Origin: Actinomycetes bacterium
GTDB taxonomy: Bacteria > Actinomycetota > Acidimicrobiia > Acidimicrobiales > Microtrichaceae
NCBI GenBank assembly: GCA_023423215.1
Contig: JAFAFZ010000025.1
Span: 1 to 8,785, forward strand
DNA: 8,785 bases
Reading direction: 5' to 3'
The translations under genes and the position numbers were made by a program. Below, piece after piece: positions 7,249 to 8,785 of the stretch. Below the pieces are notes generated by a model. It had not been told where the DNA came from. It did no database searches and saw only the letters and a list, made by a program, of their open reading frames with translations. How positions within the stretch are numbered: the stretch's first letter is position 1; every line of letters begins with the position of its first letter.

Positions 7249-7254
7249 AGTCTA
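7249..7254 (-). promoter_or_regulatory. Candidate -10 element for a leaderless miaB transcript
   Basis: TAGACT fits the actinobacterial TANNNT -10 form and ends seven bases before the miaB ATG, the spacing expected when transcription starts at the A of the start codon. No Shine-Dalgarno-like sequence is present in the preceding bases and no good -35 is seen. It lies past the recA terminator hairpin, in the right place for an operon promoter. Confidence 0.45.
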
Positions 7255-7291
7255 CGAGCGGGTGGTCCCGAGCCCGGAACCGGGGGCTTCA

Positions 7292-7330
7292 GGTGCCGGT
7301 GTCGCGACCCCAGACCGCGACACCGACACC
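7292..7330 (-). terminator. Probable recA terminator hairpin
   Basis: A 15-base inverted repeat (7316-7330 with 7292-7306, 14 of 15 pairs Watson-Crick and one G-U possible, 9-nt loop) starts 17 bases after the recA stop. There is no T-tract after it, which is common for GC-rich actinobacterial terminators. A second, weaker inverted repeat (7271-7288) follows. Being nearly symmetric, the structure could also act on transcription from the other strand, but no plus-strand gene is seen. Confidence 0.65.
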
Positions 7331-7347
7331 AGACCTGCGGTGCCGGA

Positions 7348-8403
<1,056 letters not shown>

Positions 8404-8560
8404 GTCCGTCCGTCCTGTTCGGTGTGTGGCCACCGCTTCCGGTGGGCCGCTGGGGTCGTTCCGCTGGGGGAAGTTGGCGGAGGACGGTGCGTGACCGGGT
8501 GGGTCGGCGTACTGCCCTGTCCGTGGTGCTGAACGTACCGACGGGGTGTGACAGCGAGAT

Positions 8561-8580
8561 CCGGGGGCCGCTCCCCCCGG
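8561..8580 (-). promoter_or_regulatory. GC-rich hairpin in the recA leader
   Basis: A perfect 7-bp stem (CCGGGGG / CCCCCGG) with a 6-nt loop lies about 160 bases upstream of the recA start and about 35 bases downstream of the predicted transcription start. All seven pairs but none of the flanking bases are matched. No T-tract follows, so it is not a classical terminator. A role in leader stability or attenuation is inference. Confidence 0.4.
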
Positions 8581-8620
8581 AACACCTGCACGCCGATCAC
8601 CGACGCCGGACGACGACACC

Positions 8621-8650
8621 AGTGTAACTACGAACAGGCGTTCGACTCAA
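8621..8650 (-). promoter_or_regulatory. Predicted recA promoter
   Basis: TTGAGT (8645-8650) as -35 and TACACT (8621-8626) as -10 are separated by 18 bases, and the spacer is largely filled by the LexA box. The predicted transcription start is near 8614, giving a leader of about 210 nt. The -35 overlaps the stop codon of the upstream gene. A second, LexA-independent promoter closer to recA, as known in mycobacteria, is not evident to me. Confidence 0.65.
8631..8644 (-). promoter_or_regulatory. LexA (SOS) box of recA
   Basis: The 14-mer reads CGAACGCCTGTTCG on the minus strand (CGAACAGGCGTTCG on the plus strand). The plus-strand reading fits every position of the actinobacterial/mycobacterial SOS box CGAACRNRYGTTYG. 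It abuts the -35 and ends four bases before the -10, so bound LexA would block RNA polymerase directly. It is the only such box I noticed in the window. Confidence 0.9.
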
Positions 8651-8785
8651 GGACCCTGGACGGATTCCTCGACGGGCCGGCGAGCACGGGAGCGCCACCA
8701 CGCCGCACCGCCGAGCCCCCCGATCACCAGGACGGCCACGACGAGCCCGAGGGCCGAGGATCCGCCGCCCGAGTCGGTCGGGCTG
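8647..8785 (-). CDS. C-terminal end of an unidentified membrane-anchored protein
   Basis: The reverse strand is open from the window edge to a TGA at 8647-8649, giving 45 residues. A Ser/Gly-rich linker (SPTDSGGGSS) is followed by a hydrophobic helix of about 19 residues (ALGLVVAVLVIGGLGGAAWW), then a basic tail RSRARR and a short acidic end. This is the usual C-terminal anchor of an exported actinobacterial protein with the tail in the cytoplasm. The outer domain is outside the window, so the family cannot be named. Its stop overlaps the recA -35 region, leaving no intergenic space for a terminator of its own before the recA promoter. Confidence 0.7.
   Translation of the reverse strand, partial: SPTDSGGGSSALGLVVAVLVIGGLGGAAWWRSRARRPVEESVQGP

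Noticed and set aside
8404..8619. N-terminal 72-residue extension of RecA from a GTG at 8617-8619
   Set aside because: The extension has low-complexity, non-RecA sequence. Conserved RecA numbering fits exactly from the ATG at 8401-8403, which has its own Shine-Dalgarno. The predicted -10 lies too close to that GTG for it to be translated.

Overview
This is a high-GC, gene-dense chromosomal window in which every gene I can support lies on the minus strand. It therefore reads from high to low coordinates. The order recA – miaB – (small gene) – miaA – dapF – hflX – dapC, the GTG starts, the run of 4-base gene overlaps, the actinobacterial-type LexA box and the actinobacterial-type DapC together point to an actinomycete (Actinomycetota). 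The exact class is inference. A non-Corynebacteriales/Streptomyces lineage such as Acidimicrobiia is plausible but not proven by the sequence.

Region by region: (1) 8647-8785 holds the last 45 codons of an unidentified protein ending in a transmembrane helix and a basic tail. (2) 8404-8650 is the recA control region. It has a 14-bp LexA/SOS box matching the actinobacterial consensus, set exactly between a -35 and a -10 element, followed by a leader of about 210 nt with a GC-rich hairpin. (3) recA itself (351 aa, no intein) is followed by a strong hairpin that probably ends or attenuates its transcript. recX, commonly next to recA, is absent here. (4) miaB appears to start a new, possibly leaderless, transcript and overlaps by 4 bases with a 205-aa gene related to aminoglycoside phosphotransferases that lacks the N-lobe and the catalytic Asp/Asn. 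That gene overlaps miaA by 4 bases. (5) After an 85-bp gap come dapF, hflX and dapC, again joined by 4-base overlaps. (6) After a 139-bp gap with a hairpin next to a strong Shine-Dalgarno comes an unidentified membrane or lipoprotein cut by the window edge.

Functionally, MiaA and MiaB build ms2i6A at tRNA position 37. DapC and DapF are steps of the succinylase route to meso-diaminopimelate and lysine. HflX is a ribosome-associated GTPase. RecA is the recombination and SOS protein. The two observations most worth a second look are the catalytically dead-looking kinase relative wedged between the two tRNA-modification genes, and a DapF whose first catalytic cysteine is replaced by serine while the second is kept.
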